Below, one piece after another: positions 9,779 through 18,144 of a DNA stretch of 64,000 bases (position 1 is its first letter; each line of letters starts with the position of its first letter). The stretch comes from Gammaproteobacteria bacterium UBA4421. Its GTDB lineage: Bacteria > Pseudomonadota > Gammaproteobacteria > Pseudomonadales > Azotimanducaceae. The translations under genes were made by a program, and so were the position numbers. The DNA is taken from NCBI GenBank assembly GCA_002389675.1, contig DGQF01000019.1, forward strand, positions 42,805 to 106,804, given 5' to 3'. The notes below the pieces were generated by a model. That model was not told the origin of the DNA. It worked only from the letters and a program-made list of their open reading frames with translations, and searched no databases.

Positions 9779-11020
9779 TTACGGATTTTTCTTCGTGCCC
9801 CCAATACCTACAGGTGCACTTTGTCCTCCGGCTCTGGCTTTCGCAACTACACCCCGCAAGGTAAACGGCGCGGTCAACTCCTTGGCAGTGGCTTGTGGAT
9901 GGAGTTCTCCCACACGCATATAATTACCGGCATCTAGTGCATGCCGAAAATCTACCGTTGCGCCTGCTGCTTCACCAACCCCACCGCTTGCCCCAAAGCC
10001 ATGCCCCTCATTGGTCTGAGCCGCATTGGTCGCCTGATAACCCATTCGCTGCAGCAATTTTGCACTTGCGCGACGCAGCACTTCAGGCTTCACCGAAACC
10101 ATCCAATTTTCCTGCTGCCGGATCAAGGGATGCTGCATTCCATTGAGCATGACAATACGCGGTGATGCGGTGCGATTGATGCCTGTACCATGCAGCAGAC
10201 GGCCATCTGTAATCACCACGGTTCCGGCTTTCGCATCAACATTAATGGCCGGCGGCAACTTGCCCACCGGCTTCTGGTTGCGCATTGCTGTCGATAGCAT
10301 CTCGTGACTGCCCGGAATGACCAAGGTCCCGCCATTCGTCTCATCAATATCGGTCACAGCGGTCAAAATATTTATCGTCAAGGGGCTTCGCGCATCAAGG
10401 GCGATATCCTGATCCTGATGCAGCGCTTGCGGCACACCTCCTTCAAGGGATATCGACGCAATCAGCGAGGTAGATATCCAGTTAGCACCCAGCATTTCCG
10501 TCACCAGTTGCTCAATCAAAGCGCCGCCTTGCACCACCGCCGGATCCTGTTCGATCAATCCCTCAAAACAACGGCCCTTGTTCACACAACAATTCACATT
10601 TTGACCACTGGGGGTTCTCTGAGCAATGCCAGCTCGCCGTTCCCCTTCAGCCTGATCCAACACCCGCCGCCGTACCGTGGAAACCTGATCAGCAGACAAG
10701 GCGCCTTTTATTTTACAATATCCCCACCTCAGCAGATCTGACCTTAATCGACGGATATCTTGAGTTTCTATCGGTAAGTCTTCATTTTGCCAGTACACAT
10801 GTTTGGCCCCGATAGTGGTGTCATAATAGGCACCCCGCCGATATTCCCATTGGCCCCATTCACTGCGGCGCTTGGGCGGAACAAAATAAATTTCAGGGTT
10901 ATGCTCGAGGACCGAACGCATCGGATCTTTTCCCGCATGTTCAACCTGATAGATCTGATCGTGCGCCGCGGACTGCGCTGCGACGTAGGCGGGATCAAAA
11001 GCAACCGGTATTTGCGTCAT
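9779..11020 (-). CDS. Phytanoyl-CoA dioxygenase (PhyH) family protein, long form
   Basis: A 413-residue PhyH-superfamily protein. The iron ligands appear as His201 and Asp203 (ALHQDQD) and His277 (GRLLHGTG), with GGTLVIPGSH between them. About 90 N-terminal residues precede the catalytic core and a low-complexity Gly/Ala-rich stretch (GFGASGGVGEAAG) lies near residue 340; both are extra relative to the neighbouring paralogue. I chose ATG 11020 over the in-frame start at 11041 because GGAG sits nine bases before it. The next gene on this strand is the second PhyH protein. A divergent SDR suggests joint oxidation of a hydroxylated product, which is inference. Confidence 0.87.
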   Translation of the reverse strand: MTQIPVAFDPAYVAAQSAAHDQIYQVEHAGKDPMRSVLEHNPEIYFVPPKRRSEWGQWEYRRGAYYDTTIGAKHVYWQNEDLPIETQDIRRLRSDLLRWGYCKIKGALSADQVSTVRRRVLDQAEGERRAGIAQRTPSGQNVNCCVNKGRCFEGLIEQDPAVVQGGALIEQLVTEMLGANWISTSLIASISLEGGVPQALHQDQDIALDARSPLTINILTAVTDIDETNGGTLVIPGSHEMLSTAMRNQKPVGKLPPAINVDAKAGTVVITDGRLLHGTGINRTASPRIVMLNGMQHPLIRQQENWMVSVKPEVLRRASAKLLQRMGYQATNAAQTNEGHGFGASGGVGEAAGATVDFRHALDAGNYMRVGELHPQATAKELTAPFTLRGVVAKARAGGQSAPVGIGGTKKNP

Positions 11021-11206
11021 GGCTACACACTCCGAAACCAACTATTGTACTCACCGAGGGTATACTTAAAGCCATCTCGCTTAAAGTTTCGACATAGAAA
11101 ATACCCAAAAGTTAAGACGCACAAAAGACCCCGTCACCATTGCCATATCATTACAGCCGGTTCACGAATAATATTTGCCTTTTCAGTCAATTCGGGAAAT
11201 AACATC

Positions 11207-12007
11207 ATGGGTGCATTAGAGGGCAAATTTGCATTGGTCACCGGCAGCGGTCGCGGCATCGGCGAGGCCACCGCGCACAAGCTGGCCGCCGCAGGCGCCC
11301 GCGTTGTGATCAATGATTTAGACGCCGACGTCGCTCGAGAGGTTGCTGCATCAATACCAGGCGCTATTGCGCTACCTGCTGACTTAACCGACCCCGCGGC
11401 AGCAGATGAGCTCATTGACGCCACACTGGCACATTTTGGTGGTCTGGACATTGTGGTTAATAACGCCGGTTATATCTGGCACAGCGCCATCCACAACATG
11501 AGTGACGCACAATGGGATGCGATGATTGATATTCATGCCAGCGCACAATTTAGAATTCTGCGGGCTTATGGCCGTTGGCTGCGGGGCAACGCCGACCGAG
11601 ATACCCCCGTGCGAAAGGTTGTCAACATTTCCTCAACGATGGGCTTGCATGGCGGCGCCACACAACTGGCTTACGCAGCCGGCAAAGCGGCGGTCGTGGG
11701 CATGACTCGCTCACTGGCCAAAGAATGGGGACGTTTCAACGTCACCGTGAATGCCGTCGCTTTTGGCGCTATCGAGACACGTCTGACCAGCCCTTATGAG
11801 CGTGAACCAAATATTTCTGTCGTCAACGGCCAACCACGCAAAGTGGGCCTAAGCCATGAGCAAATTGAAATGGCAAAGCAGGCTTCACCACTGGGGCGCC
11901 TAGGCACCGTGCAGGATGCCGCTAACGCGATATATCTGATGTGCGCCCCGGAGTCTGACTGGATTACTGGGGAAGTTTTGCTCGCCAGCGGCGGTGTACG
12001 TTCATAA
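11207..12007 (+). CDS. SDR family NAD(P)-dependent oxidoreductase
   Basis: A classical 266-residue short-chain dehydrogenase. It shows the dinucleotide motif TGSGRGIG (residues 12-19), NNAG (about 85-88), and catalytic Ser142/143, Tyr156 and Lys160 (YAAGK). An acidic residue after strand two (NDLDAD) favours NAD(H). The frame stays open far upstream, but that part overlaps the divergent PhyH gene; the ATG at 11207, preceded by a weak GGGA, begins the conserved fold. Family role is reversible oxidation of a secondary alcohol to a ketone. Substrate unknown. Confidence 0.9.
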   Translation: MGALEGKFALVTGSGRGIGEATAHKLAAAGARVVINDLDADVAREVAASIPGAIALPADLTDPAAADELIDATLAHFGGLDIVVNNAGYIWHSAIHNMSDAQWDAMIDIHASAQFRILRAYGRWLRGNADRDTPVRKVVNISSTMGLHGGATQLAYAAGKAAVVGMTRSLAKEWGRFNVTVNAVAFGAIETRLTSPYEREPNISVVNGQPRKVGLSHEQIEMAKQASPLGRLGTVQDAANAIYLMCAPESDWITGEVLLASGGVRS

Positions 12008-12033
12008 CCCCGCTGAAAAGCTGCGCACTCCAA

Positions 12034-13608
12034 TCAGACAGGTTCACCCGATCTGTCAAATAACGCGTTCAGATGCGCATCCGGTAACGCTTTGGTGCAC
12101 CAAGAAACGCCCACAGTCGCTATAACCGAGGCAATTTCACCCAGCACCGCGCAGGAATAGGGGTTTGGTCCTTCGCCATACAACCACAGCGCAGGGCCTT
12201 GCAAAAGGGTACCGGTAAACCAGTTAGGATCGATAAGCTGGGCGTGCGCAACAATGAATACCCCAAATCCAACAAACAGGCCTGAGAGCGCTCCAGCAAA
12301 GGTCACACCACGCCATAACGCACCAACAACCAGAGGGCCCGCAAAGGCCGCCATCATACCCCCAACACCAATCCACACAATCAAGGACACATTCACGTCC
12401 ATCAGCGACCAAGCCATGACCATGCACAATATCAACACAAAAACGGTTGATACACGCGAGATCAATAAGACGCGTTCATCAAGTCGCTTCGGATCGATGT
12501 CAGGGTGAAGCCAAGGCACAATGGTGCGTCGATACAAGTCATTGGCAATGATTTGTGAAGACGACACCACCAACCCATCCGCTGTGCTCATCACCGCTGA
12601 CAACACACCAATGCCCACAAGCGAAGCCAGCCACGTGGGAAATATTTCAACAAACACCAACGGCAGGGATTGGTTAGGATTTGCACCCACATCGTACAGC
12701 GCATCGCCGAAATACGCCCGTGCAAGTAAACCACCCAAACCAAGCATCCCCAGCGTCAGCCCAAATAATGCTGCCAATTTGACAAATTGAAAGCGGTTTT
12801 TAGAAGAATCGAGAGCCCAAAGTTTATTGCCCAAGTGAGGTAATAAACCCAACGGCAAATGGGCAAAAGCAATCACAAATATTGACCACCAGGAATGGAA
12901 AAGAGGCGTGTTTGGATTTAAGGGTGTAATCAGCGCAGGATCCTGAGCGCCTAAGTTGTCAATCAGGCCGGAGAAACCCCCATCCACGCCATAACCGATC
13001 ATGGTCAACACAATCACGACCAACGCCAACACCAGCATCAGCGCCCCTTGCGCACCATCGGTCAGGATGTCAGCATGCGCACCCCCGAGCACCACATAAA
13101 CCAGCAATACCACTGTGGTTATAATCAATGCCCAGTCGGAGTCTAATCCAAGCATGATTTCAAACATGACCACACCCGACACCAATTGCCCGGCCAGATA
13201 GAAAAACAGCACCAACGAGAGTATCGAAACCGCCAGCCGCATAAATTCTGACTGATAGCGATCACCCAAATATTCCGGAATGGAGCGATTGCCAAAGCGG
13301 TTCCCCGAGGTAGCGATCAGCCTCATTGAGATCAGAATCCCAACGTATACTCCAATGGGATACAGGAAATTAGTCCAGTTCGCGGCAAACCCCCACTCAT
13401 AACTCATGGCCGGGCTGCCAAGAAATGTGGCACCGCTGGCGGTCGAGGCCGCAAAAGCAAGCGCCAAAAAAAACGGCCCGTAGGCTCCGCGCGCCGTCGC
13501 AAAGTCGTCTGCGTGTTTAATTTGCCTCTGCGCGTATATTCCGATGCCAATCATGACACTGATATAAAGCACCAGAAATATCCAAGACCACTGCGTCAAA
13601 CTCATCAT
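12034..13608 (-). CDS. Sodium:solute symporter (SSS) family permease
   Basis: An integral membrane protein of 524 residues with about 13 hydrophobic segments, matching the SSS family length. The N-terminus (DDFATARGAYGPFFLALAF) has the family's conserved substrate and Na+ region just after the first helix, and SAVMSTADGLVVSSSQI is a typical SSS signature in the middle. It probably imports an organic solute with Na+, possibly a carboxylate. Two adjacent ATGs start the frame; the second, at 13605, is better spaced from the GGGGGGAG site. The SDR at 13663-14487 lies 54 bases upstream on the same strand, so the two may form an operon. The cargo is unknown. Confidence 0.92.
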   Translation of the reverse strand: MMSLTQWSWIFLVLYISVMIGIGIYAQRQIKHADDFATARGAYGPFFLALAFAASTASGATFLGSPAMSYEWGFAANWTNFLYPIGVYVGILISMRLIATSGNRFGNRSIPEYLGDRYQSEFMRLAVSILSLVLFFYLAGQLVSGVVMFEIMLGLDSDWALIITTVVLLVYVVLGGAHADILTDGAQGALMLVLALVVIVLTMIGYGVDGGFSGLIDNLGAQDPALITPLNPNTPLFHSWWSIFVIAFAHLPLGLLPHLGNKLWALDSSKNRFQFVKLAALFGLTLGMLGLGGLLARAYFGDALYDVGANPNQSLPLVFVEIFPTWLASLVGIGVLSAVMSTADGLVVSSSQIIANDLYRRTIVPWLHPDIDPKRLDERVLLISRVSTVFVLILCMVMAWSLMDVNVSLIVWIGVGGMMAAFAGPLVVGALWRGVTFAGALSGLFVGFGVFIVAHAQLIDPNWFTGTLLQGPALWLYGEGPNPYSCAVLGEIASVIATVGVSWCTKALPDAHLNALFDRSGEPV

Positions 13609-13662
13609 ACTCCCCCCGGGAATTCAGTCTCGATCAAGCGTCAGTCGCGACACTGTCCTGTT

Positions 13663-14487
13663 TTACGAACGTCCAATCAGTGGCGCCGGCAATAAGCCAA
13701 ACTCCTTCATAAAGGGTTTGATTTGATCCACTCGACCCGTGACGTCCTGCGCAGGCGACCGGCATAAAAAACAAACGGCTTCGGCAATCGCCTCGACTGG
13801 CGATTGTAGCGCCTTATTGGCTGGAGTAATCAAGTTATGATGCACCGCACCGGGCGTCGCGACTAGACCCGGCGCAATTGAGTTTACCGCCACGTGATCA
13901 CCGAACACCTCTGCTGCCAAACCTGTACTAAAGCGCTCCATCGCGGCTTTACACATCCCATATACCGTACCACCACGAGCCACTGCATAGGGTTTTTGCG
14001 GATGCAGCGCGGCACCCGAGGAGATGTAAATAATATTCCCGGCACCCGCAGCTATCATGTCAGGTAAAAACGCTTGGGCAAGCTCCATCGCCGCCATCAC
14101 CTGAACTTCAAACATCAGACGCATCCGCTTATCCGGAAATTCTTTAATCGGAAAATAAAACGTAACCGCACCGTTATTGACCAGAATATCAACGGATCCC
14201 ACCAAGGCGCGCGTCAGCTCAATCAGTTTTTGGCGCTCATCGGCTTGGGTTAAATCGCATGCCAGCGCATGCGCAGATCCGCCAGCGTCGATGATGGTCT
14301 TTACTGTCGCCATAATTGTTCCTGGCAGGGGGTTCCCGCCTTCCTCAACTGTTCGGCCGGTCACCACAACTGTTGCTCCGGCCATGGCCAATCGATAAGC
14401 GATTGCCTGACCAATTCCTCGACTGGCACCCGTGACCAGCGCTCTGCGACCTGCCAATGGGCCATTAATATCAATCCGTGCGGTCAT
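13663..14487 (-). CDS. SDR family oxidoreductase
   Basis: A 274-residue short-chain dehydrogenase with TGASRGIG (residues 19-26), NNGA in place of the usual NNAG, ISSG, and YGMCK as the catalytic Tyr/Lys pair. An insertion between the Ser and Tyr motifs (HPQKPYAVARGG) distinguishes it from neighbouring SDRs. An Arg after strand two (VTGRT) suggests NADP(H). The ATG at 14487 has a strong GGAGG site eight bases upstream. It lies immediately upstream of the sodium symporter gene on the same strand, so uptake and oxidation of one substrate is a reasonable inference. Confidence 0.89.
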   Translation of the reverse strand: MTARIDINGPLAGRRALVTGASRGIGQAIAYRLAMAGATVVVTGRTVEEGGNPLPGTIMATVKTIIDAGGSAHALACDLTQADERQKLIELTRALVGSVDILVNNGAVTFYFPIKEFPDKRMRLMFEVQVMAAMELAQAFLPDMIAAGAGNIIYISSGAALHPQKPYAVARGGTVYGMCKAAMERFSTGLAAEVFGDHVAVNSIAPGLVATPGAVHHNLITPANKALQSPVEAIAEAVCFLCRSPAQDVTGRVDQIKPFMKEFGLLPAPLIGRS

Positions 14488-14535
14488 TCATCACCCTCCC
14501 CTTACATTTGCACTCAACAATCAACCCTAGCAGTA

Positions 14536-14560
14536 TTGAGGAAATACAATGTTGCCTCAA
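14536..14560 (+). promoter_or_regulatory. Inverted repeat enclosing the ribosome site and start of a 58-codon ORF
   Basis: TTGAGG at 14536-14541 is perfectly complementary to CCTCAA at 14555-14560. The 13-base loop contains the ATG at 14549, and the left arm contains the GAGG ribosome site. In RNA this six-pair hairpin could mask translation of the small ORF. It could also be chance. Confidence 0.3.
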
Positions 14561-14725
14561 CGTATGCTTTCAATTAGACCACACAAGCCATGGCTGACAA
14601 TGCTTGTCATACTGACCACCCGGAGCCCAGTCATAGCAGACCTTATTGCTATACGTTTACCAAACAACCCACTGCTGGCGGTTGCTGATTCGGCAGGTCT
14701 GGCGGAGAAAATAAACGACAAGTAA
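14549..14725 (+). CDS. Possible small protein of 58 residues
   Basis: ATG at 14549 is preceded by TTGAGG with suitable spacing, and the frame runs 58 codons to TAA at 14723. Two bases later the thioesterase gene starts, so translational coupling is plausible. The product is hydrophobic in the middle (LTMLVILTT), with a basic N-terminus and a short C-terminal acidic tail, so a single membrane pass or a leader peptide is possible. I do not recognise it. It fills most of the gap between two divergent genes and could simply be 5' leader of the thioesterase transcript. Confidence 0.4.
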   Translation: MLPQRMLSIRPHKPWLTMLVILTTRSPVIADLIAIRLPNNPLLAVADSAGLAEKINDK

Positions 14726-14727
14726 CC

Positions 14728-15192
14728 ATGAGCAATACAACTACCCCTACGGAAAAGCATCCCGCCTGGGAGCGACCCAATCCTTTTGTCTTACCTGTCA
14801 CCGTTACCCCGGAACTGATCGACGAATTGGGCCACACCAATAACGTACATTACCTGCACTGGCTACATCAGTGCACCTGGGCACATTCAAGCGCGGTGGG
14901 CTATCCCCCAAGCCAAATGTTAGCCACAGGCTGCGCCATGGCTGTGCGCGATGTCAGGATGTCTTACTTACGGGCTACCTTTGAAGGAGATCAACTCTGG
15001 GTGGCCGACTGGTTAACTCATAACGACGGGCGGCTGCGGGCAACGCGTTCTTTTCAGATTTTACGACCTGCTGATGAGGCTTGTGTCATGCGTGCGGAGA
15101 TTGATTACATTTGTATCAACGTTTCTTCGGGGCGCCCTCAAAGAATGCCCGAGGGATTTTTACGGGCGTATGCAGTTCAGACCACCTCATAA
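14728..15192 (+). CDS. Acyl-CoA thioesterase, 4-hydroxybenzoyl-CoA thioesterase (YbgC-like) family
   Basis: A 154-residue hot-dog protein. The motif DELGHTNNVHYLHWL near residue 30 matches the catalytic Asp and HxNN turn of 4HBT/YbgC-type thioesterases, which hydrolyse aryl- or acyl-CoA esters in the cytoplasm. The remaining strands (RMSYLRATFEGDQLWV, then RATRSFQIL) follow the fold. Start is ATG 14728, two bases after a possible 58-codon ORF; its own ribosome site is weak, so it may depend on coupling. A methyltransferase gene follows 34 bases downstream on the same strand. Confidence 0.87.
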   Translation: MSNTTTPTEKHPAWERPNPFVLPVTVTPELIDELGHTNNVHYLHWLHQCTWAHSSAVGYPPSQMLATGCAMAVRDVRMSYLRATFEGDQLWVADWLTHNDGRLRATRSFQILRPADEACVMRAEIDYICINVSSGRPQRMPEGFLRAYAVQTTS

Positions 15193-15226
15193 CCAGCTTG
15201 TAACCCAGGGGGAAATTTTGACCATT

Positions 15227-15826
15227 ATGCATCCAACCGAGGTAGCCGCAGGATACGATTTATTGGCCGAACACTGGCAAAGTGAAGACTTTGACCTCAA
15301 AAACGGCATGGATGCATTGCGCCGGGCACTGACTTTTTGTCAAGAGGGCCGATATGCCCTCGACGTCGGATGCGGCTGCAGCGGGCGCTTCATTGATACG
15401 CTTTGCAGCGCCGGTTTTACGCCGCAAGGCGTTGATTTATCGTCGCAAATGATTCGTTTAGCCAAACTCAGGCATCCGCACGTAACGTTCCACACTCAAG
15501 ACATCTGCACTTGGCTGCTTCCTCGGCAATACGATTTCATTTGCGCCTGGGACAGCCTCTGGCACGTCCCCCTCACCGAGCAGGCCAATGTATTAAACAA
15601 GCTCATGGCTCACCTGAGCCCTGGTGGGGTATGCCTGTTCTCAATGGGAGGCTTGGATCAACCGCATGAAAAACAAGACGCCGTGATGGGACCTAAGATG
15701 TACTACAGCACGCTGGGCATCCCGCAGACTTTGACATTAATAACGCAATCGGACTGTGTCTGCCGACATTTAGAATACGACCAACACCCGGAAACCCACG
15801 TTTACGTCATTGCGCAAAAACGCTAA
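15227..15826 (+). CDS. Class I SAM-dependent methyltransferase
   Basis: A 199-residue Rossmann-fold methyltransferase. Motif I is ALDVGCGCSGRF, with the acidic residue of motif II in GVDLSSQMI, then DFICAWDSLWHV as motif IV and HLSPGGVCLFSMG as the post-motif strand. AGGGGGA lies ahead of both a TTG at 15218 and the ATG at 15227. I give the ATG, but the TTG start would add three residues. The small size and absence of an extra substrate domain are typical of small-molecule methyltransferases, but the acceptor cannot be named. It probably shares a transcript with the thioesterase before it. Confidence 0.86.
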   Translation: MHPTEVAAGYDLLAEHWQSEDFDLKNGMDALRRALTFCQEGRYALDVGCGCSGRFIDTLCSAGFTPQGVDLSSQMIRLAKLRHPHVTFHTQDICTWLLPRQYDFICAWDSLWHVPLTEQANVLNKLMAHLSPGGVCLFSMGGLDQPHEKQDAVMGPKMYYSTLGIPQTLTLITQSDCVCRHLEYDQHPETHVYVIAQKR

Positions 15827-15849
15827 ACGGCAAGAACCAAGGTGGGCTC

Positions 15850-16188
15850 TCAGCTTTTGCTGAGCTGGTAGCCACGCCATAGAAAATGGAGAAATGCTGC
15901 CCAAATCAATAGATACGCCAGGTTAAAGCCCAAGCTCCAGCCGGCATACCCTAAGGCAACGCCAACCACTGGCAGCATTGCCAGATAGTGCCCAGTAACC
16001 CAGCTTTTTGTGACCACACTGATGACCAGCGCACTGACAAACGTCAAGAGCATCATCGCTGAAAAACCATCGCGGGCCCAATCATAGCCGTCGACAAACA
16101 TCAGCGCTCCGAGCACAAGGCAAAACACACCCGCGCAGGAGTGAATCACCACGTCCCAACGAACCGGTGCCTTCGTTTTTTGAGTCAT
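15850..16188 (-). CDS. Small integral membrane protein, function unknown
   Basis: A 112-residue protein with about four hydrophobic segments: after a basic N-terminus (MTQKTKAPVRWD), near residues 15-33, 40-60, 65-85 and 88-105. No catalytic or binding motif is seen, and I do not recognise the family with confidence. It converges on the methyltransferase and is divergent from the sterol-reductase-like gene. A membrane role alongside that reductase is possible but only by position. Confidence 0.65.
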   Translation of the reverse strand: MTQKTKAPVRWDVVIHSCAGVFCLVLGALMFVDGYDWARDGFSAMMLLTFVSALVISVVTKSWVTGHYLAMLPVVGVALGYAGWSLGFNLAYLLIWAAFLHFLWRGYQLSKS

Positions 16189-16419
16189 ATCGCGTGCTCC
16201 CGATTAAGTGCGCTACCTATCCAATACCTCATAGGCGACCACTATTTCATCTTAAACTCCGTAGAGCAATCACGGATCAGCCTGCCAAGACTCTACGCAA
16301 ACGGATCCTTGGCTGAGCTGGGACTGAGAACGAATGTAGATAACGGTTGTTGGAGGAACCATTTGTCCCCGCGCGGCCAGTCCTGTTAGGCTGCCCAAAC
16401 CAAAGCGCCATTCAATCAC

Positions 16420-16425
16420 GGAGGG
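16420..16425 (+). promoter_or_regulatory. Ribosome site that fixes a TTG start for the sterol reductase gene
   Basis: GGAGGG at 16420-16425 is followed after five bases by an in-frame TTG at 16431. A second GGAGGA at 16352-16357 has no properly spaced in-frame start, so the longer reading from 16347 is less likely. Confidence 0.6.
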
Positions 16426-16430
16426 AAAAT

Positions 16431-17516
16431 TTGCTTTTTGGCATACTCACGCCGCTGATTATTTATAGCCTGGTGCTGGGCATTCACCTGCTGCTGCCGA
16501 CAAAAACCGTTGCCGGTTACGTCATCGACCCCAAGACTAATCGTGCCTTTAACTACCGCCTGAACGGTCTATCCACCACCTTGAGCATCATTATCATCTG
16601 GGCACTGCTGTGTGCCGCAGGCGCCTTGCCCTGGGATTGGTTTTATTTGCAACGGTGGTGGAGTTTACTCGGCGCATTGATCATCGGAGGATCTTATACA
16701 TTTTGGGTAGTCGTCAACGCGGCAGCTACCGGGCGCGGATTAATCACCGACATATTTCTCGGTCGCGTCGACAATATTCAGTATTTTTCCAACCGCGTCG
16801 ACGCCAAGATGTTTCTCTATCTGGCCGGCGCCATTATGCTCATTCTAAACGTATTATCGTTCTCCGCATTTCACGTCCAGCAGGTCGACCCTATTAATCC
16901 TGGCATCCTACTGTCAGCCGCGCTTCTGACACTTTTTGTATTCGACTACCTCATCTTCGAGCGAGTTCACCTCTACACCTACGATTTATTCGCAGAAAAA
17001 GTAGGCTTCAAACTCGGCTGGGGTTGCCTCGTGTTCTATCCGTATTTCTACACGGTGGGTATTTGGGGAACCGCGCATTTACCGCAAAGCGCTTGGATAG
17101 CACCGCATACCAAGATCTGGTTGACCCTATGTGGCCTTTTGTTTGCGACCGGCTGGTGCCTTACACGTGGCGCAAACCTGCAAAAATACACATTTAAGCG
17201 CGACCCAAACCACGTTTTCTTGGGCCTATTCAAACCGCAGGTGCTCACCCGAGGCAACCAACACTTGTTGTACAGCGGATTCTGGAAAATTGCCCGGCAC
17301 GTTAACTATCTTGGAGAGATCCTTATGGCTCTGGCGATTACGCTGGCGATAGGCCACCCCGAAAGCCTCTGGCCATGGCTCTACCCGCTATACTACGTCA
17401 TTCTTCTGGGCACACGAGAGCGCGATGACGACCAACGTTGTGCGGAAAAATACGGCGCGCTTTGGGGTGAATACAAGAAGCGGGTTCCGGCTCGAATCAT
17501 TCCTAAGTTCTATTAG
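16431..17516 (+). CDS. ERG4/ERG24-type sterol C-14/C-7/C-24 reductase family protein
   Basis: A 361-residue polytopic membrane protein with about eight to ten hydrophobic segments. Its C-terminal third carries the two family signatures: LLYSGFWKIARHVNYLGE (near 285-302), and ERDDDQRCAEKYG...W..Y...VPARIIPKFY at the very end. These bind NADPH and sterol in eukaryotic delta-14 (ERG24, TM7SF2), delta-7 (DHCR7) and delta-24(28) (ERG4) reductases and their bacterial homologues. The reaction would be NADPH-dependent reduction of a ring or side-chain double bond. No squalene epoxidase or oxidosqualene cyclase is in the window, so the substrate may be imported. The TTG start follows the ribosome site GGAGGG. 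Confidence 0.85.
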   Translation: MLFGILTPLIIYSLVLGIHLLLPTKTVAGYVIDPKTNRAFNYRLNGLSTTLSIIIIWALLCAAGALPWDWFYLQRWWSLLGALIIGGSYTFWVVVNAAATGRGLITDIFLGRVDNIQYFSNRVDAKMFLYLAGAIMLILNVLSFSAFHVQQVDPINPGILLSAALLTLFVFDYLIFERVHLYTYDLFAEKVGFKLGWGCLVFYPYFYTVGIWGTAHLPQSAWIAPHTKIWLTLCGLLFATGWCLTRGANLQKYTFKRDPNHVFLGLFKPQVLTRGNQHLLYSGFWKIARHVNYLGEILMALAITLAIGHPESLWPWLYPLYYVILLGTRERDDDQRCAEKYGALWGEYKKRVPARIIPKFY

Positions 17517-17539
17517 CCTGCGGTGAGCCAGGCGCAGCG

Positions 17540-18055
17540 CTATAACTTTATCATTTCAGGCTCCAAACCTTGCCCGCGCAGCCAGTCCCGCAGCGCAAAC
17601 CCTGTGCCCGAGGGCCAAACCCGACAGGCCTGCGGCGGCACTAACACATAACTGTCCAGCTCATCGTTAAGTGTAATCGAGCCGGTCGCGTGAACATGAT
17701 AGCCAACAATAATCTGATTCATCTGAGCAAAGGGATACACACCGATCAACGTGGGCGGCTGGGCATCCAAATCAAGCTCTTCTTTGACCTCACGCACAGC
17801 ACACTCAGCCGCCCCTTCCCCATGGTCAACAAAACCGGTGATCAAGCCGTTAAACGCTCCGCGCCATGCACGGTTATGCGCCAGAACAATCTTGCCCTGA
17901 TACTCAACCACAACCGCTGCGACGGGAGTCGGGTTGTCATAATTCACAAACCCACAGCCGCCACCACATTCTATTCGATCCGCCACACGCTCGATCAATG
18001 GTGCAGCACACATCGGGCAATACTTATATTTTTTCAAAAAGCCCCCTGACACCAT
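17540..18055 (-). CDS. Nudix hydrolase with N-terminal zinc ribbon
   Basis: A 171-residue protein. CPMC and CGGGCG (near 13-16 and 31-36) form a zinc ribbon like that before the catalytic domain of NADH pyrophosphatase (NudC). The Nudix box follows as GFVDHGEGAAECAVREVKEEL, with its REVKEEL metal-binding helix intact. It should cleave a nucleoside diphosphate linked to another moiety, releasing a phosphate-containing product with Mg2+. It is shorter than NudC and lacks the N-terminal NudC domain, so NADH is only one candidate. ATG 18055 is preferred over GTG 18061. It converges on the sterol reductase gene 23 bases away. Confidence 0.88.
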   Translation of the reverse strand: MVSGGFLKKYKYCPMCAAPLIERVADRIECGGGCGFVNYDNPTPVAAVVVEYQGKIVLAHNRAWRGAFNGLITGFVDHGEGAAECAVREVKEELDLDAQPPTLIGVYPFAQMNQIIVGYHVHATGSITLNDELDSYVLVPPQACRVWPSGTGFALRDWLRGQGLEPEMIKL

Positions 18056-18144
18056 CGACACGCAATATGCATCCAGCCATCCGCACCTTCATTCAATGCC
18101 AAAGTGTAGACATTTTATTGCTGATCTAAGTTTTCAATGGGGCT

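Noticed and set aside
10304..10741. Open frame of 145 residues on the plus strand
   Set aside because: Antisense to the long PhyH gene, whose iron-binding motifs are clear; composition looks like shadow coding.
10787..11206. Extended N-terminus of the SDR at 11207
   Set aside because: The extension overlaps the divergent PhyH gene, has no SDR features, and the conserved fold begins at ATG 11207.
16141..16389. Possible 82-residue gene before the sterol reductase
   Set aside because: No ribosome site, no recognisable feature, and it overlaps the small membrane protein gene.
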